From HKCCE3408 sp039191215 (GTDB taxonomy: Bacteria > Pseudomonadota > Alphaproteobacteria > Rhodobacterales > Rhodobacteraceae): a DNA stretch of 64,000 bases. The notes beneath the pieces are model-generated. The model had not been told where the DNA came from, searched no databases, and saw only the letters and a list, made by a program, of their open reading frames with translations. The stretch spans positions 21,998-85,997 of the forward strand of contig JBCCXT010000010.1 in NCBI GenBank assembly GCA_039191215.1. Direction: 5' to 3'. The translations under genes were made by a program, and so were the position numbers. Below, in pieces: positions 34,135-41,988 of this stretch (within the stretch, counting starts at the first letter, position 1; each line of letters starts with the position of its first letter).

Positions 34135-35703
34135 ATGGCCTATGTCTACGGCACCAACGAAAAGGACGTTCTGACCGGCACGCGAGAGGCCGACATAATC
34201 CTAGGCTATCGCGGCAATGATGTGCTTTACGGGCTGGAGGGCGACGACTACATCGCCGGCTATTTTGGCGATGATCAGCTTTACGGACACGGTGGCGACG
34301 ACAAGCTCTTTGGCGAGGCCGGCGACGACCAGATTTATGGCGGCGGTGGCGAGGATTTCCTGTCGGGCGGGTCCGGCAATGACCTGCTTGCCGGTGAGGC
34401 CGGCGCCGATGTGATCGATGGCGGGGCAGGGATCGACGCGGCCAGCTATTATTGGGCATCGGGGCCGATCCATGTGTCCTTGTTCTCCGGTCGCGGCACG
34501 TTTGGGGATGCCAAAGGCGACCTTCTGATCAGCATCGAACAGATCCAGGGCTCCCAATTTGACGACATCATCGTCGGCGATAACGGCGACAATTTCCTGG
34601 GCGGTTATGGCGGCAACGACACGATCATGGGGCTGAATGGCGATGATGTGATCGGCGGCGGTACGGGCGACGATTCGCTCAGAGGCGGTGACGGCCGTGA
34701 TCAGATCGAAGGCCAGGACGGCGATGATGAGATCTTTGGCGATGGCGGTCAGGACAATCTTCAGGGCGGCGCAGGCAACGACAAGATCCACGGCGGGTCG
34801 GGGCGCGACGCGGCCAAGGGCGGCGCGGGCTCGGATGTCATCTTTGGGGGTGAAGATGACGACTATCTGGAAGGCAATAACGGCGATGACGCCCTGTTTG
34901 GCGATGGCGGCGCGGATCACCTCATCGGTGGCGCTGGCAACGACATTCTGGTCGGTGGTGCCGGCAATGATGAATTGGTTGTGGGTCTGGGCAATGATTT
35001 TGCCAATGGCGGGGCGGGCACCGATATGCTGCGTTTTGACCTGGTCGCAAATGCGCCAGTCGGTTGGCACATCGATATGTCCGAAGGTCTGGCCGGTCAG
35101 AGCTATTTTACAGCAACGCCGAACAGCCCGAATTCCGGCACGTTGGTCGTTCGACAGGTCACGTTTACCGGGATCGAGACAGTGACCGGCTCGGTCCTGG
35201 GCGACCGCATGCTCGGCAGCCAGGCCGGAGAGATCATCGACGGCGCGGGCGGCGAGGACGAGATTTTTGGGTTTGGCGGCAATGATTTCCTGATCGTCGA
35301 GGGCAGCAACGGCAAGGCTGATGGCGGCGCGGGCAATGACAGATTGCATGCGGTCGATGCCATTGATGTCGCCTTGACGGGGGGCGCCGGTCAGGACCAG
35401 TTTGAGTTTTGGTTCAACAGCACCATCGGCCCGCTCGATCGTGGCGACGTGGTCGATTTCAACCGAAATGAGGGTGACAAACTGTCGGTTGAAACGGCTG
35501 ATCTGGGCAGTATCGCCTTTGGGTCGGGCAACCAATTCATCGGCAATGGCACCGCGTCGCTGCGGGTTTCCACCAACCCGTCAAACGATCGTTTGGCCGA
35601 GGTCCAGATGGATTTCGACGGCGACGCGGTCATGGATGCCTATTTCGATGTGACGATCACCGACAATGGCGGGGCGATAAGCGCGAGCGACTTCATCTTC
35701 TGA
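34135..35703 (+). CDS. Calcium-binding RTX repeat protein, probably type I secreted
   Basis: 522 residues with no N-terminal signal peptide. From residue ~10 to ~300 it is made of GGxGxDxxx nonapeptide repeats (GGAGNDILVG, GGSGNDLLAG) forming calcium-bound beta rolls. A break holds a non-repetitive domain (about 305-355), more repeats follow, and the C-terminus (VDFNRNEGDKLSVE, AISASDFIF) resembles serralysin-type secretion signals. No enzymatic domain is seen. It has its own ribosome site (AGAGG) and lies between a catabolic operon and the GntR gene. T1SS export is inference. Confidence 0.9.
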   Translation: MAYVYGTNEKDVLTGTREADIILGYRGNDVLYGLEGDDYIAGYFGDDQLYGHGGDDKLFGEAGDDQIYGGGGEDFLSGGSGNDLLAGEAGADVIDGGAGIDAASYYWASGPIHVSLFSGRGTFGDAKGDLLISIEQIQGSQFDDIIVGDNGDNFLGGYGGNDTIMGLNGDDVIGGGTGDDSLRGGDGRDQIEGQDGDDEIFGDGGQDNLQGGAGNDKIHGGSGRDAAKGGAGSDVIFGGEDDDYLEGNNGDDALFGDGGADHLIGGAGNDILVGGAGNDELVVGLGNDFANGGAGTDMLRFDLVANAPVGWHIDMSEGLAGQSYFTATPNSPNSGTLVVRQVTFTGIETVTGSVLGDRMLGSQAGEIIDGAGGEDEIFGFGGNDFLIVEGSNGKADGGAGNDRLHAVDAIDVALTGGAGQDQFEFWFNSTIGPLDRGDVVDFNRNEGDKLSVETADLGSIAFGSGNQFIGNGTASLRVSTNPSNDRLAEVQMDFDGDAVMDAYFDVTITDNGGAISASDFIF

Positions 35704-35744
35704 TCGACACCGGGGCTGAACCGCGTCGGCCAGCCAAGCATGCG

Positions 35745-36512
35745 TTATCGCGTACGTTCATGCGCCAGGCGGCGTTGCGCAATCTCTTCGTTGGCTTCGG
35801 CGCGGCGCAGATTGCGCAGATCCTCTTCGACCGAGGTCAGATGTGCGACAATTGCCTCCCGCGCGGCGGGCCCGTCGCGCACCTGAAGCGCTGAATTGAT
35901 CGCGCGGTGCTGCTCCAACAGACGGTCGCGGGTGCCGCGGTGCTTGAACATGACCTGGCGATTGTAAAACACGCCCTCGCGCAGCAGATCAAACATCGCA
36001 CGCATCGTGTGCAGCATGATCACATTATGGCTCGCCTCGATAATGGCGAGGTGGAATTGCACGTCGAGCTCTGCCTCGTCAGTCGGATTGCGCTTGGAAT
36101 GGGCCGCCTCCATCTTGTTCATGATCGTGTCGATCACAGCCAGATCGGTGTCGGACCCGGCTTCGGCGGCGCGTTCGGCGGCAAGCCCTTCGAGATCGCG
36201 CCGAAATGAGATGTAGTCAAAGACCGCCGTGTCGTGGGTGGCAAACAGCTGGATGAGCGCCGGCGAAAACGCCGATCCCAAAACGTCTGCCACATAGATG
36301 CCGGCCCCGGCGCGCGTGCTCAGCAAGCCGCGCGCGGTCAGTTCAGCCACGGCTTCGCGCAGGGAGGGGCGCGACACGCCAAGCCGCTCGCTCAGCTCTC
36401 GCTCCGACGGGAGCCGGTCGCCAGGCCGCAGGATACCGCGCAAGATCAGCTGTTCGATCTGATGTACGACCGCTTGCGACAGTTTTTCGGCATTGATCCG
36501 CGTGAACGGCAT
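35745..36512 (-). CDS. GntR-family transcription regulator (FadR/PdhR subfamily)
   Basis: 255 residues from the ATG at 36512. The N-terminal winged helix is clear: 'QLILRGILRPGDRLPSEREL', SERLGVSRPSLREAVAELTARGLL (quoted in part); the C-terminal FCD-type helical domain (residues ~85-235) binds an effector. A perfect 9-bp inverted repeat lies 20 bp upstream of the start, suggesting autoregulation. Effector unknown; the nearby dehydrogenase/enolase operon is a candidate target by proximity only, since no second copy of the operator was seen there. Confidence 0.92.
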   Translation of the reverse strand: MPFTRINAEKLSQAVVHQIEQLILRGILRPGDRLPSERELSERLGVSRPSLREAVAELTARGLLSTRAGAGIYVADVLGSAFSPALIQLFATHDTAVFDYISFRRDLEGLAAERAAEAGSDTDLAVIDTIMNKMEAAHSKRNPTDEAELDVQFHLAIIEASHNVIMLHTMRAMFDLLREGVFYNRQVMFKHRGTRDRLLEQHRAINSALQVRDGPAAREAIVAHLTSVEEDLRNLRRAEANEEIAQRRLAHERTR

Positions 36513-36531
36513 GGGTGACAGGCCTCTTTCC

Positions 36532-36556
36532 GACTGGTCAAATAATATGACCAGTC
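36532..36556. promoter_or_regulatory. Perfect palindromic operator upstream of the GntR gene
   Basis: GACTGGTCA (36532-36540), spacer AATAATA, TGACCAGTC (36548-36556). TGGTC/GACCA half-sites are typical of FadR-type regulators. Read toward the gene, the AT centre contains TATTAT, a possible -10, so bound protein would block transcription. Confidence 0.7.
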
Positions 36557-36589
36557 GGGCAGCCAAGTCCAGTTTGCGATGGAAGGGCC

Positions 36590-37249
36590 TTAGCCGGTGA
36601 TCGGGCGAATGATGATCTCAACCCGGCGGTTCTGCTGGCGGCCATCTGCGGTGGCGTTCGATGCGATGGGCGCGCTTTCACCCTGGCCGAAGCTGCGCAC
36701 ACGCGCGGGGGCGACGCCTTCTTCCAGCAAGATACCGGCGACCGCACTGGCGCGGCGGGTCGACAGATCAAGGTTATACGCTTCCGATCCGGTATCGTCG
36801 GTATGGCCGACAATATCGACCGTGGTTTGGTCATAGACCAGCACATTGCGCGCCAGCGCCCGCAGATCGGCCTGAAGATCGGCGCGCACATTGGCGCTGT
36901 CGATCTCAAAGAGGATGCCCTCGGGCATCACAACCCGCAATTCCTGGCCGTTATTGGTGATGATCACATCGTCCGACGAGATTGCCGCTTGGAGATCGGC
37001 GGCTTGTCGGTCGAGATAGGCGCCAATTGCAGTGCCGGTCAGCGCCCCGCCTGCGGCACCGACAATCAGGCCACGGCCGCGATCGTCTTCGTCGATCGCT
37101 GCACCCAAAAGCCCGCCGAGCACGGCGCCTGTAAAGAGCCCTTGTTGCTGGCGCGAGCCCGGCTCGCTGCTTTGGGTCATCGGCATGCAGGCGCCAAGTG
37201 CGGTTAGTGCAATAACACCAATTGCCCCGGAAATTCGGATTGAAAACAT
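36590..37249 (-). CDS. OmpA-family outer membrane lipoprotein
   Basis: 219 residues. A lipoprotein signal ends LTALGAC with Cys21 as the lipidation site. A glycine-zipper region follows (residues ~38-80, GAVLGGLLGAAID, GRGLIVGAAGGALTG), then an OmpA-like peptidoglycan-binding domain (~100-219) with 'TVDIVGHTDDTGSEAYNLDL', LSTRRASAV and GQGESAPIASNATADG. It anchors the outer membrane to the wall. It lies upstream of the GntR gene on the same strand, with the operator in the 77-bp gap. Confidence 0.92.
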   Translation of the reverse strand: MFSIRISGAIGVIALTALGACMPMTQSSEPGSRQQQGLFTGAVLGGLLGAAIDEDDRGRGLIVGAAGGALTGTAIGAYLDRQAADLQAAISSDDVIITNNGQELRVVMPEGILFEIDSANVRADLQADLRALARNVLVYDQTTVDIVGHTDDTGSEAYNLDLSTRRASAVAGILLEEGVAPARVRSFGQGESAPIASNATADGRQQNRRVEIIIRPITG

Positions 37250-37353
37250 ACTCTGCCCTTTCTCTCAGCGCTCCGGTTGGCGGAGCGGTCAGGGGTTTTC
37301 CCTGCTTTTCATTGTGGCCAAGTATACCAGCCCGCGGCTGCTTCCGCATCGGC

Positions 37354-37385
37354 AAAAATCCACCCGGCGGGATTTTGCCGGGTGG
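37354..37385 (-). terminator. Intrinsic terminator of the HTH-methyltransferase gene
   Basis: A perfect 9-bp stem, CCACCCGGC (37360-37368) with GCCGGGTGG (37377-37385). On the minus strand it is followed by ATTTTT (37359-37354), 31 bp after the gene's stop. Confidence 0.85.
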
Positions 37386-37415
37386 GGACGGGCCGTCAAC
37401 GCCTGGCCGAGGCGG

Positions 37416-38267
37416 TTAGGCAGCACCGGCATCTTCGGTGGCGGCCTCCCAGGCCAAAAGCGCGCGTTTGACCGGCAGGCCCCAATGGTAGCCTCCCAAT
37501 CCGCCCGATTTGCGCAAGGCGCGGTGGCAAGGGATCAGCCAACTGATCGGATTGCGCCCCACGGCCGTGCCAACCGCGCGTACAGCGCGCGGCCGCCCGA
37601 TGGCTCCGGCAATGTCGGAATAGGTCGTGACATGGCCCGAGGGCACGGCAAGCAGCGCCTCCCACACCTTGATTTGGAAGGGCGCGCCGATCAGATGCAA
37701 GCGTGCCTCACCCGCCCCACCCAAAATGGGCGCGACCTGTGCGGCCAGACCGCCCGCATCATCGGTGAACGTGGCTTTCGGCCAGCGCTGACGCAGATCT
37801 TGTTCGGTTGCCTCATGGCCCATTTCGCTGGCAAAGCCCAAGCCGCAAATGCCGCGATCGGTGGCCATGACCAGGGCGTCTCCGAAGGGGCTGTCAAACC
37901 AACCCTGGCGAATGGTTAGCCCCTCTCCGGCACGGGCATAATCACCCGGTGTCATCGCCTCCCACCGCAAAAACAGGTCATGCAACCGGCCGCCGCCGGA
38001 CAGGCCCGTGGCGGCGGCGGTATCGATCACCGTGTGCCGGTCGGCCAGCAGCCGGCGCGCATGGTCAAGCGCCAGATACTGCTGATAGCGTTTGGGCGAG
38101 ACCCCGGCCCAAGCCGAAAACACTCGCTGCAGATGGGCCGGGCTCATCGATAGGCGCGCGGCCAACGCATCCAGCGACAGGCCGGGCTCCGCGTCGATCA
38201 AATCGATCGCGCGGCGGACGACCTGAAAGTGGTATGTGTGTTCGCCTGTGCTGTTCATGTCCAACAT
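37416..38267 (-). CDS. AraC-type HTH / O6-methylguanine-DNA methyltransferase fusion (Ada-like, lacks AdaA zinc domain)
   Basis: 283 residues from the ATG at 38267, preceded by GGAGG. Residues ~15-115 form an AraC HTH domain (LDALAARLSMSPAHLQRVFS). Residues ~120-275 form the methyltransferase, with acceptor Cys247 in ISWLIPCHRALR and the 'PSGHVTTYSDIAGAIGRPRA' DNA-binding helix. The N-terminal Cys-rich AdaA phosphotriester domain of E. coli Ada is absent, so methylation sensing must differ. It repairs O6-alkylguanine in a single suicide turnover. It is divergent from nth, another DNA repair gene. Confidence 0.92.
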   Translation of the reverse strand: MLDMNSTGEHTYHFQVVRRAIDLIDAEPGLSLDALAARLSMSPAHLQRVFSAWAGVSPKRYQQYLALDHARRLLADRHTVIDTAAATGLSGGGRLHDLFLRWEAMTPGDYARAGEGLTIRQGWFDSPFGDALVMATDRGICGLGFASEMGHEATEQDLRQRWPKATFTDDAGGLAAQVAPILGGAGEARLHLIGAPFQIKVWEALLAVPSGHVTTYSDIAGAIGRPRAVRAVGTAVGRNPISWLIPCHRALRKSGGLGGYHWGLPVKRALLAWEAATEDAGAA

Positions 38268-38416
38268 GCCTAACCTCCGTTGCTGGGTAAAAGCTAGGCG
38301 CTGGCGCAGGTCACCGCGACCCGAAAGCTGCGCAAATGCGATCATGGCGGGCGCAGTTCGGCGGGGCTGCGGGCAGGCGCTTGCGGGCCGGCGATCTGCA
38401 CGGCACAACAGCCGCC

Positions 38417-39061
38417 ATGGCCAAACCATTGCCCTATAGCCAGATCAAAGCGATCTTTGCACGCCTGCAAAACGCAGAGCCCGAACCAAAGGGTGAGCTG
38501 CATCACACCAATGCCTACACGCTTGTGGTGGCTGTGGCCCTATCGGCGCAAGCAACCGATGCGGGCGTCAACAAAGCAACCCGCGATCTGTTCAAGATTG
38601 CCGACACGCCAGAGAAGATGTTGGCCCTGGGCGAGGACAAGCTGATCGAGCATATCAAGTCGATCGGCTTGTTCCGCAACAAGGCGAAGAATGTGATGAA
38701 GTTGAGCCGCATCTTGGTCGAGGATTTCGGCGGTGAGGTCCCGTCAAGCCGGGCGGCGCTGCAAAGCTTGCCGGGCGTAGGTCGAAAGACGGCAAATGTG
38801 GTGTTGAACATGTGGTGGGGCCATCCCGCCCAGGCCGTGGACACGCATATCTTTCGCGTCGGCAACCGCACGCAGATCGCGCCGGGCAAAGATGTCGAGA
38901 TCGTAGAGCGCGGGATTGAGGACAATGTCCCGGCCGAATTTCAGCAGCATGCGCATCACTGGCTTATCTTGCACGGCCGCTACATCTGTGTGGCACGCAA
39001 ACCAAAATGCAGTATTTGCCCGATAGAGGACCTCTGTGTGTTTGAGGAGAAAGTACTTTGA
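38417..39061 (+). CDS. nth: Endonuclease III (DNA glycosylase/AP lyase)
   Basis: Removes oxidised pyrimidines from DNA. 214 residues from the ATG at 38417. Helix-hairpin-helix with catalytic Lys124 (LPGVGRKTANVVL) and Asp142 (AVDTHIFRV); [4Fe-4S] ligands Cys191, 198, 201 and 207 with spacing C-X6-C-X2-C-X5-C, as in E. coli Nth. It overlaps the next gene by 4 bp. Confidence 0.97.
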   Translation: MAKPLPYSQIKAIFARLQNAEPEPKGELHHTNAYTLVVAVALSAQATDAGVNKATRDLFKIADTPEKMLALGEDKLIEHIKSIGLFRNKAKNVMKLSRILVEDFGGEVPSSRAALQSLPGVGRKTANVVLNMWWGHPAQAVDTHIFRVGNRTQIAPGKDVEIVERGIEDNVPAEFQQHAHHWLILHGRYICVARKPKCSICPIEDLCVFEEKVL

Positions 39062-40056
39062 CCAAGTCTTATGACGTTGTCGGCATCGGCAATGCCATCG
39101 TTGATGTGATCAGCCATGGCGACGACTCATTTCTGGACAATATGGGCATCCAGAAAGGCATCATGCAGCTGATTGAGCGCGACCGGGCAGAGCTATTATA
39201 CGCCGCGATGTCGGATCGGGTGCAAACCCCGGGCGGCTCGGTCGCCAACACCATCGCAGGGATTGGCACACTTGGCTTGGAGACGGCCTTTTTGGGTAAG
39301 GTCAAGGACGATGCCTTGGGCCGGTTCTATGCTGAAAGTCTGGCTGCGGAAGGCACGGATTTTCCCAATCCTCCAGCAGGCGGTGAAATCCCGCCCACCT
39401 CTCGGTCGATGATTTTTGTATCACCCGATGGGGAGCGGTCGATGAACACCTATCTCGGGGCGGGCGCGGATTTTGACGAAAACGATGTGGATGATGCGGC
39501 TGCAGGTGTCGCGCGTTACTTATTTTTGGAGGGCTATCTTTACGACAAGCCTGAAGGCAAGCGCGCCTTTGCGGCGGCCGCACGCGCCTGTCATGAGGGC
39601 GGCGGATATGCCGGGATCACACTGTCTGACCCGTTTTGCGTCGATCGGCATCGGGCCGATTTTCTGCGCCTGATCCGCGATGAGATGGATTTTGTGATCG
39701 GCAATCGTGACGAGTGGCTGTCGATGTTTGAAACCGACGATCTGGACAGCGCTTTGGCGCAGGGCAGCGCGATGTGCGGGATTGTTGTGTGCACCCGGTC
39801 GGGCGATCCGGTGGTTGTCATCAGCGAGGCGCGACGGATCGAGGTGCCAGTGACACCGGTCACACCTGTGGACGCAACCGGTGCTGGCGATCAATTTGCC
39901 GCCGGTTTTCTATATGGGCTGGCGACAGGCGCGGGATTGGAGTGGGCAGGTCGCATGGGCGTTGCGGCGGCCGCGGAAGTGATCGGCCATATCGGGCCGC
40001 GGCCAAAACGCCCGCTTGGCGAGGTCTTTGCGGCGGCGGGTCTGGCGGTAGATTAG
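39058..40056 (+). CDS. PfkB-family kinase, probable adenosine kinase
   Basis: 332 residues. Starts with TTG overlapping the nth TGA (TTGA), giving the conserved beginning TKSYDVVGIGNAIVDV. PfkB signature 'DATGAGDQFAAGFLYGLATG' with catalytic Asp278; early GGSVANTIAG motif. This sequence type is usually annotated adenosine kinase (AMP from adenosine) in alphaproteobacteria; ribokinase or fructokinase activity is less likely. The TTG start and overlap suggest coupling to nth translation. Confidence 0.85.
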   Translation: MTKSYDVVGIGNAIVDVISHGDDSFLDNMGIQKGIMQLIERDRAELLYAAMSDRVQTPGGSVANTIAGIGTLGLETAFLGKVKDDALGRFYAESLAAEGTDFPNPPAGGEIPPTSRSMIFVSPDGERSMNTYLGAGADFDENDVDDAAAGVARYLFLEGYLYDKPEGKRAFAAAARACHEGGGYAGITLSDPFCVDRHRADFLRLIRDEMDFVIGNRDEWLSMFETDDLDSALAQGSAMCGIVVCTRSGDPVVVISEARRIEVPVTPVTPVDATGAGDQFAAGFLYGLATGAGLEWAGRMGVAAAAEVIGHIGPRPKRPLGEVFAAAGLAVD

Positions 40057-40058
40057 CC

Positions 40059-40700
40059 TCAGACCGCCCGGGCACGGCGCGGAAAAAGGCCAATTTTGTA
40101 CTGCGTAACACCCTCGGTCGGTGAAGATGATGCGACGATTTTAATGGTGCGCGGGGCGGGCTGAAGCCTGCCCAGGACCAGCCAGGCGATGAGAATCGCG
40201 CAGCCATAGGCCAGGGGCAGAAGGACCAAAAAGAGTGCGGCAGGCGCCTCGGCAAGAAAGGCGCTTGAGCCCATCGCAAGCGCCAACAGCCAGCTTGCCG
40301 CGGAAACGCCGCCGATGAGAGCGCCGAGCCAGAGCTCGGTTGAGCTGAGGCCGGTTCGCGCGCGGGCGCGTGTCAGCAAGGGCATTGCCCACCGGCCGAT
40401 TGCATGAGCGTTCAGCGTCAGGATCGTGACCACCGTCAGCTTGGCGAAAAGCTTTGGAGAGAATGCCTCGATCTGGAAGCCTGTGCGGATACCGATCAGC
40501 GCGAGCCCCGTCAGCCACATGCCGATGAGCGCGGGCCAGATGAGCCGGTGGCTCAGCAACAGTACGGGCAGCGGGTCGGCGATGGCGTCGCGGCGCAATC
40601 CGCTGATCGCGGCGAAATCGGCGATCGCGGCAGATCCAAGGCCAACGGCAATGGTCAACAGATGGCCGTATCGGACCAAATCGACAAAAATTGTATCCAT
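40059..40700 (-). CDS. Integral membrane protein of unknown function
   Basis: 213 residues with about five to six transmembrane segments (near residues 8-30, 45-70, 80-105, 122-146, 150-178). His12 and His51 in the first two helices ('VRYGHLLTIAVG', LLSHRLIWPALIG) lie at positions that could bind a haem, as in some small membrane cytochromes, but this is a guess. No family recognised. It converges with the kinase gene 2 bp away. Its upstream region carries the 338-bp gene-free spacer. Confidence 0.7.
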   Translation of the reverse strand: MDTIFVDLVRYGHLLTIAVGLGSAAIADFAAISGLRRDAIADPLPVLLLSHRLIWPALIGMWLTGLALIGIRTGFQIEAFSPKLFAKLTVVTILTLNAHAIGRWAMPLLTRARARTGLSSTELWLGALIGGVSAASWLLALAMGSSAFLAEAPAALFLVLLPLAYGCAILIAWLVLGRLQPAPRTIKIVASSSPTEGVTQYKIGLFPRRARAV

Positions 40701-41038
40701 GGGGCCGTCCCTTTCGCCGAACTGGTACTCTGGCCACTCAAGAACGCTTTTCGCCCCCGAGGTTTACTGTTCGTGCAACCTGCTCATCCGGTCAAGCCAG
40801 GCAGGGGCGCAACAGTTTGTTGAATGCCTGATCTGGGCGGCATCTCGCTGGCATCAGGTGGGGTTGCGCATCTCGTCGGGCCGCCCGGGCGGGCAGCCGC
40901 TCCTCAATCCGCGCTGCCGCTTGCATATGCGTTCTGGCGGTGCGATTTTTCTGACGCCGCGCCTTGGGCCGCGCAGGCGTTTCGGACGTCAAGAATGGGA
41001 CGGTCGCCTTCGCCGGGCAGCGCAGCCGCTTGCAGCCG
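40701..41038. other. 338-bp spacer between membrane-protein and sulfotransferase genes
   Basis: No supported gene. Short frames here run into the sulfotransferase shadow. It holds the repeat-like element at 40871-40922, and otherwise I see nothing. Confidence 0.5.
40871..40922 (+). repeat. GC-rich extragenic repeat, copy E (tentative)
   Basis: Shares GGGCCGCC (40878-40885) and CCGCGCTGCCGC (40909-40920) with 47983-47990 and 48023-48034, at slightly different spacing. It lies beyond the sulfotransferase stop. Confidence 0.4.
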
Positions 41039-41857
41039 TCAATCGCCCAGCTTGGCGTGCACCTCGTCGAGATCGATCTCTCCGACCGGGGCTTTGCGCG
41101 ACGGATCGGCGGGATCGTAGCGGAACAAATTAAAGTCGCGATGGTAGATCTCATAGACCAGATGCATGGCGAGATCGTCGAAATAGTCCTCCACCGGATG
41201 AGCGCGCTTTGGGCCGTGGCCTTGGCTTTCGTTGAAGCGCGGCACCTGGGACAATGTGATCGGATGGCGCTGCTCGGTCTGGTCGAGGATCGACTGCATG
41301 CCTTCATCGAACGCCTCGGTATGAAAAATCCGGTCGTAGCGCCCACCATTCACAATCAGGGTCGAGATGTGGCCCGACATCGATGACCAATGAATGTCCG
41401 GATCCATTGGTTTGCGAAACTGGATCGTATCACGGGCAAAAAGCAGGAAACGGCGAAAGCTCTTGATCTGATCGAACGGCTCGCGGCCATCAGGCCCGCC
41501 GACATCGACGCCATATTTCTGGATCAGAATGGGCACCAGGTTTCCCCGGTAGCGCTTGCCGTTGCGCTGGATCCCGCAGATCTTGTCGAAAAACGAGCTC
41601 AGGATGCGCGAATAGGGATTGCGCACACCGGTGAAGGAATAGCCCTCACCGCCGCGCACGCGCGTTTCGATTTTTGGCTGGCTGTCCTCAAAGGCCCATT
41701 TGTGCAGCCCGTCGGTGGCGTCATGGATATCGCCGTCATAATACGCACCCTGATCGGCGTAGTACATGATCTGGCCAATCGTCGAGCAGGCGCATTTCGG
41801 CACCACGCGATAGATCAGCGTTTCGCTTTGTGTCATCCAAGTCCCGGGAAATCCCAT
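41039..41857 (-). CDS. Sulfotransferase family 2 protein
   Basis: 272 residues from the ATG at 41857. PAPS 5'-phosphosulfate loop VPKCACSTIGQIM (residues ~19-31) and 3'-phosphate motif VRNPYSRILSSFFDKI. This is the pattern of carbohydrate sulfotransferases. It is divergent from a GT14-like glycosyltransferase across 131 bp, suggesting the two make and sulfate a surface glycan. The acceptor is unknown. Confidence 0.88.
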   Translation of the reverse strand: MGFPGTWMTQSETLIYRVVPKCACSTIGQIMYYADQGAYYDGDIHDATDGLHKWAFEDSQPKIETRVRGGEGYSFTGVRNPYSRILSSFFDKICGIQRNGKRYRGNLVPILIQKYGVDVGGPDGREPFDQIKSFRRFLLFARDTIQFRKPMDPDIHWSSMSGHISTLIVNGGRYDRIFHTEAFDEGMQSILDQTEQRHPITLSQVPRFNESQGHGPKRAHPVEDYFDDLAMHLVYEIYHRDFNLFRYDPADPSRKAPVGEIDLDEVHAKLGD

Positions 41858-41988
41858 CGTCGCTGCCCCTGGCCAAATGCGTTTCGGTCTCAATTGCCCG
41901 CAAAAGAGCAAAGATTGACTTTATCTTCAACGGCACTCTGCTACTGGTGGCGCACCAAAAGGCAAACACGCAGGCTTTTCCCTCGCCG

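Noticed and set aside
34201..35535. 444-codon frame antisense to the RTX gene
   Set aside because: Long frame is a by-product of repeated GGC/GAC codons in the RTX repeats; its translation is low-complexity and has no start context.
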